A stretch of 64,000 nucleotides of DNA from Kitasatospora mediocidica KCTC 9733 (GTDB taxonomy: Bacteria; Actinomycetota; Actinomycetes; Streptomycetales; Streptomycetaceae): contig NZ_JQLN01000007.1 of assembly GCF_000744225.1 (NCBI RefSeq), positions 682,001 to 746,000 on the forward strand. Direction: 5' to 3'. Positions 62,169-64,000 of this stretch are shown piece after piece (within the stretch, counting starts at the first letter, position 1; every line of letters starts with the position of its first letter). A program made the translations under genes and the position numbers. The notes under the pieces are model-generated. The model ran no database searches, was not told the origin of the DNA, and saw nothing but the letters and a program-made list of their open reading frames with translations.

Positions 62169-62891
62169 ATGGCAATCGAACTTCCGGGCCCGGTGGTCGA
62201 CTTCCTGATGGCCATCGGGGTCAACTGGCCGCAGGTGAACGAGGACAAGGTGCGCGAGTTCGCCTCGCACGTCCGCGACTTCGCCACCAACATCGACGAC
62301 GCCCACCAGCAGGCCACCGGCACCATCAAGGCGATGGGCGACGCCTACCAGGCCAACTCCTACGAGATGCTCGTCTCGAAATGGGCCCACCTCTCCCAGG
62401 GCCACATGACCGACCTGCTGACCGCCTGCCACGTCCTGGCCACCGCGCTGGACGCGGCGGCCGACTTCATCGTCGGCCTGAAGGTGGAGACGATCGGCGA
62501 ACTCGTGGCGATGGCAGCCGCGTTCGTCGCCGACCAGGCCGCCGCCGTGTTCACCTTCGGGCTCTCCGAGGCCGCCGTCCCGCTGATCATCGAGGGCGCC
62601 GAGAAGCTGGTCGAGGTGCTGGAACAGCAGCTCGTCCAGTACATCATCGCCCAGGTCCTGGAGGCCGCCCTGACCCCTCTGCTGGGCGTGATCGAGAAGG
62701 CCGTGGCCGGCATGAGCTACGCGGCCCTGGAGGACACCCTGGACGCCGCGGGCAACGGCCCCGGCAGCGGCTTCCGCATCCACCCCGACGAACTGCGCAC
62801 CCACGCAGCCGTGTTCCTCCAGCACGCGGACACCGTCCAGGGGCATGCGCAGACCCTCTCCGGCAACATCGCCGGCCTGGACTTCGCCTGA
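62169..62891 (+). CDS. WXG100-like type VII secretion-associated protein
   Basis: 240 residues from ATG 62169, with GGGGGG upstream. Almost wholly helical: N-terminal VNEDKVREFASHVRDFATNI, then a hydrophobic hairpin about residues 95-150 (ATALDAAADFIVGL, ELVAMAAAFVADQAAAVF) and a C-terminal segment with RIHPDELRTHAAVFLQHADTVQGHAQTLSGNI, which resembles the ESX/WXG 'DUF2563-like' C-terminus. Such proteins accompany RHS and LXG-type toxins in actinomycetes as loading or delivery partners. It follows the immunity gene by 20 bp. Confidence 0.6.
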   Translation: MAIELPGPVVDFLMAIGVNWPQVNEDKVREFASHVRDFATNIDDAHQQATGTIKAMGDAYQANSYEMLVSKWAHLSQGHMTDLLTACHVLATALDAAADFIVGLKVETIGELVAMAAAFVADQAAAVFTFGLSEAAVPLIIEGAEKLVEVLEQQLVQYIIAQVLEAALTPLLGVIEKAVAGMSYAALEDTLDAAGNGPGSGFRIHPDELRTHAAVFLQHADTVQGHAQTLSGNIAGLDFA

Positions 62892-63006
62892 CACCGGACC
62901 GGTCCCGCCAGTCGATTCCCGGCCAACTTCGGCATGCCCGCGACGCGGTCCAGACCACCCCGTTCGACCGAAGAAATTTACCGAGAGTTCGCAAGCGCAA
63001 CGCACC

Positions 63007-63105
63007 AGCTCAGATGTGCGGAGATGGGAAGTTGGATCTTTCGCCTCCATCTGAGCTTATGTCCGATGTCTTGACGTGCGTGGTTCACAAGGGGAAGTTG
63101 GGTCT
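63007..63105. promoter_or_regulatory. Palindrome and direct repeat upstream of the 37-residue precursor gene
   Basis: AGCTCAGATG (63007-63016) pairs perfectly with CATCTGAGCT (63048-63057). A 14-bp direct repeat GGGAAGTTGG(A/G)TCT occurs at 63026-63039 and 63092-63105. A TTGACG at 63071 could be a -35 box. The 262-bp gap has a lower GC level than its surroundings and looks like a regulated promoter for the peptide gene 50 bp downstream. Confidence 0.5.
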
Positions 63106-63154
63106 CCGCTCGGCCGCCGGCCGGGCGTTGCCACCCAACGAACTGGGAGTCCTC

Positions 63155-63268
63155 ATGAAGTCGACCGTCGCGATGAAGAAGGCCACCAAGAAGATCACCG
63201 TTCGCCGCACCGGCGACGTGCGCCTCACCTCGGCCATGTGCCAGTGCCCGTACAGCGTCGCCGCCTGA
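63155..63268 (+). CDS. Candidate RiPP precursor peptide, 37 residues
   Basis: ATG 63155 with GGGAG upstream. The N-terminal two thirds are very basic (MKSTVAMKKATKKITVRRTG); the rest is a short core, DVRLTSAMCQCPYSVAA, with a CxC pair, Tyr and Ser. This leader/core split and the following gene for a PqqD-like recognition domain fused to a membrane protease argue for a ribosomally made, modified peptide. A read-through hairpin after it would allow more peptide than enzyme. Length is too small to rely on codon statistics. Confidence 0.65.
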   Translation: MKSTVAMKKATKKITVRRTGDVRLTSAMCQCPYSVAA

Positions 63269-63286
63269 TAGCAACGCGCTGATTCC

Positions 63287-63323
63287 CTGCCCGGGTGTGC
63301 CGCATGACGGCGCACCCGGGCAG
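63287..63323 (+). terminator. Partial terminator between precursor and protease genes
   Basis: A 16-bp stem (63287-63302 with 63308-63323, one G-T pair) with a 5-nt loop lies 19 bp after the precursor stop and 48 bp before the next start. Such hairpins commonly set a high peptide-to-enzyme ratio in RiPP operons. Confidence 0.75.
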
Positions 63324-63370
63324 TGCCGGATACCAACCGAAGCCGGCCCACCGATGCTGGGGAGCGCGCT

Positions 63371-64000
63371 GTGAGCGGATTCACCCTTGCAGTACACGAG
63401 TTGAGTTTTGTCCCGGAGGGCGACGAGGTCGTGGTCGGCCGGTTGGACACCGGCTCCTACGCCGTCTTCCCGCCCGACGGCGCCGAGTTGCTCAAGCGGC
63501 TCACCGAGGGCATGGCCCTGGACGAGGCCGCAGCCTGGTACGAGGAGACCTTCAGCGAACCCGTCGACGTCGAGGACTTCGTGGCCACGCTCCACGAGTT
63601 GGGATTCGTCCGGGACGCCGACGCCGCGCCGGTCGCACCCGCCGCGCCGGTCCGGTTCCAGTGGCTGGGGCGCGCGGCGTTCTCCCCGGTGGCCTGGGCC
63701 TGCTACCTGGCGGTGCTGGTGGCCTGGTCGGTGACCGTCTCGGCGCACCACGACCTGCTCCCCGCACCCTCCCAGATCTTCTTCGTCAAGTCGCTGCTGC
63801 TGGTCCAGCTGGTGATCACCTTCGGCCAGGTCCCCCTGCTGCTGGCGCACGAGGGATTCCACATCCTGGCCGGGCGGCGGCTGGGCCTGCCGACCAAACT
63901 GCGACTGAGCAACCGGCTCACCTACATCGTGGCCGAGACGCAGACCAACGGCCTGATGAGCGTGGACCGCCGCAAGCGCTACCTGCCCTTCCTGGCGGGG
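63371..64000 (+). CDS. PqqD-like domain fused to an M50-type membrane metalloprotease, C-terminus outside window
   Basis: 210 residues are present from GTG 63371; the gene continues past 64000. Residues 1-85 resemble PqqD, a RiPP leader-recognition fold (VVGRLDTGSYAVFPPDGAELLKRL through VEDFVATLHELGFV, spread over residues 21-77). After a Pro/Ala linker, membrane helices follow near 105-120 and 135-157. A zinc-protease motif HEGFH (His160, Glu161, His164) lies at the end of a helix, as in site-2-type M50 proteases. It probably recognises and cleaves the adjacent basic leader peptide inside or at the membrane. Confidence 0.75.
   Translation, partial: MSGFTLAVHELSFVPEGDEVVVGRLDTGSYAVFPPDGAELLKRLTEGMALDEAAAWYEETFSEPVDVEDFVATLHELGFVRDADAAPVAPAAPVRFQWLGRAAFSPVAWACYLAVLVAWSVTVSAHHDLLPAPSQIFFVKSLLLVQLVITFGQVPLLLAHEGFHILAGRRLGLPTKLRLSNRLTYIVAETQTNGLMSVDRRKRYLPFLAG

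Noticed and set aside
1..64000. tRNA or rRNA genes, insertion sequences, integrase/att sites
   Set aside because: None were recognised by eye; the mosaic in the NRPS is internal duplication and not a transposon.

Overview
The window is high-GC actinomycete DNA, most likely from Streptomyces, Kitasatospora or a close relative. Indicators are C/G-ending codons, frequent GTG starts, 4-nt stop/start overlaps, an aerobic-type cobalamin locus, a CPxC-type VKOR/DsbA pair, ECF sigma and zinc anti-sigma genes, and YD-repeat toxins. No tRNA, rRNA, phage, transposase or CRISPR was seen.

Region 1 (1-3.1 kb): the end of a sugar ABC importer (lipoprotein truncated by the window edge, plus a permease), a methyltransferase that may be read from a leaderless transcript, and a small secreted protein.

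Region 2 (3.3-31.3 kb, minus strand): a nonribosomal peptide (NRPS) cluster read as one long unit from 31306 down to 3323. The upstream half is a row of 4-nt overlaps: Fe/2OG oxygenase, A-T didomain, type II thioesterase, the two glutamate mutase subunits, an asparaginyl-tRNA-synthetase-like ligase, and an FMN glutamate-synthase-like protein. An MbtH protein, a giant NRPS, a free condensation domain and an MFS exporter follow. The NRPS reads A1-T1-C2-A2-T2-C3-A3-T3-C4-T4-C5-A5-T5-C6-A6-T6-TE. A1, A3 and A5 are near copies of each other, as are A2 and A6, and module 4 has no A domain. The free A-T didomain has a glutamine-like pocket. My working model is that it loads Gln, the oxygenase hydroxylates it on the carrier, and the thioesterase or free C domain passes it to the empty module 4. 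As given, the NRPS is broken by a one-base deletion in a G run inside A2 (about 19272), where the sister copy A6 is intact.

Region 3 (31.6-45.9 kb): RidA-like and MDR genes, then cobalamin genes cobL, cobM, cbiD, cobK, cobIJ, cobH, cobG and cobN, with an SDR gene and an isolated 27-residue reading frame embedded among them. cobN follows a cobalamin riboswitch and a translationally coupled 17-codon leader. The B12-dependent mutase of the NRPS cluster therefore lies beside a B12 biosynthesis locus.

Region 4 (46-57.2 kb): a glycosyltransferase, an ECF sigma/anti-sigma pair, a YxFxxD lipoprotein, a scrambled DUF5990/GNAT remnant, VKOR and DsbA-like disulfide enzymes, two membrane proteins, a flavin disulfide reductase with thioredoxin, a cysteine-type leader peptide ahead of a 2OG oxygenase, and a MerR regulator.

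Region 5 (57.4-64 kb): an RHS/YD-repeat toxin with an HNH-like tip, a probable immunity gene and a WXG100-like protein. The window ends in what looks like a ribosomal-peptide (RiPP) locus: a 37-residue Cys-containing precursor, a read-through hairpin, and a PqqD-M50 protease fusion cut by the window end.
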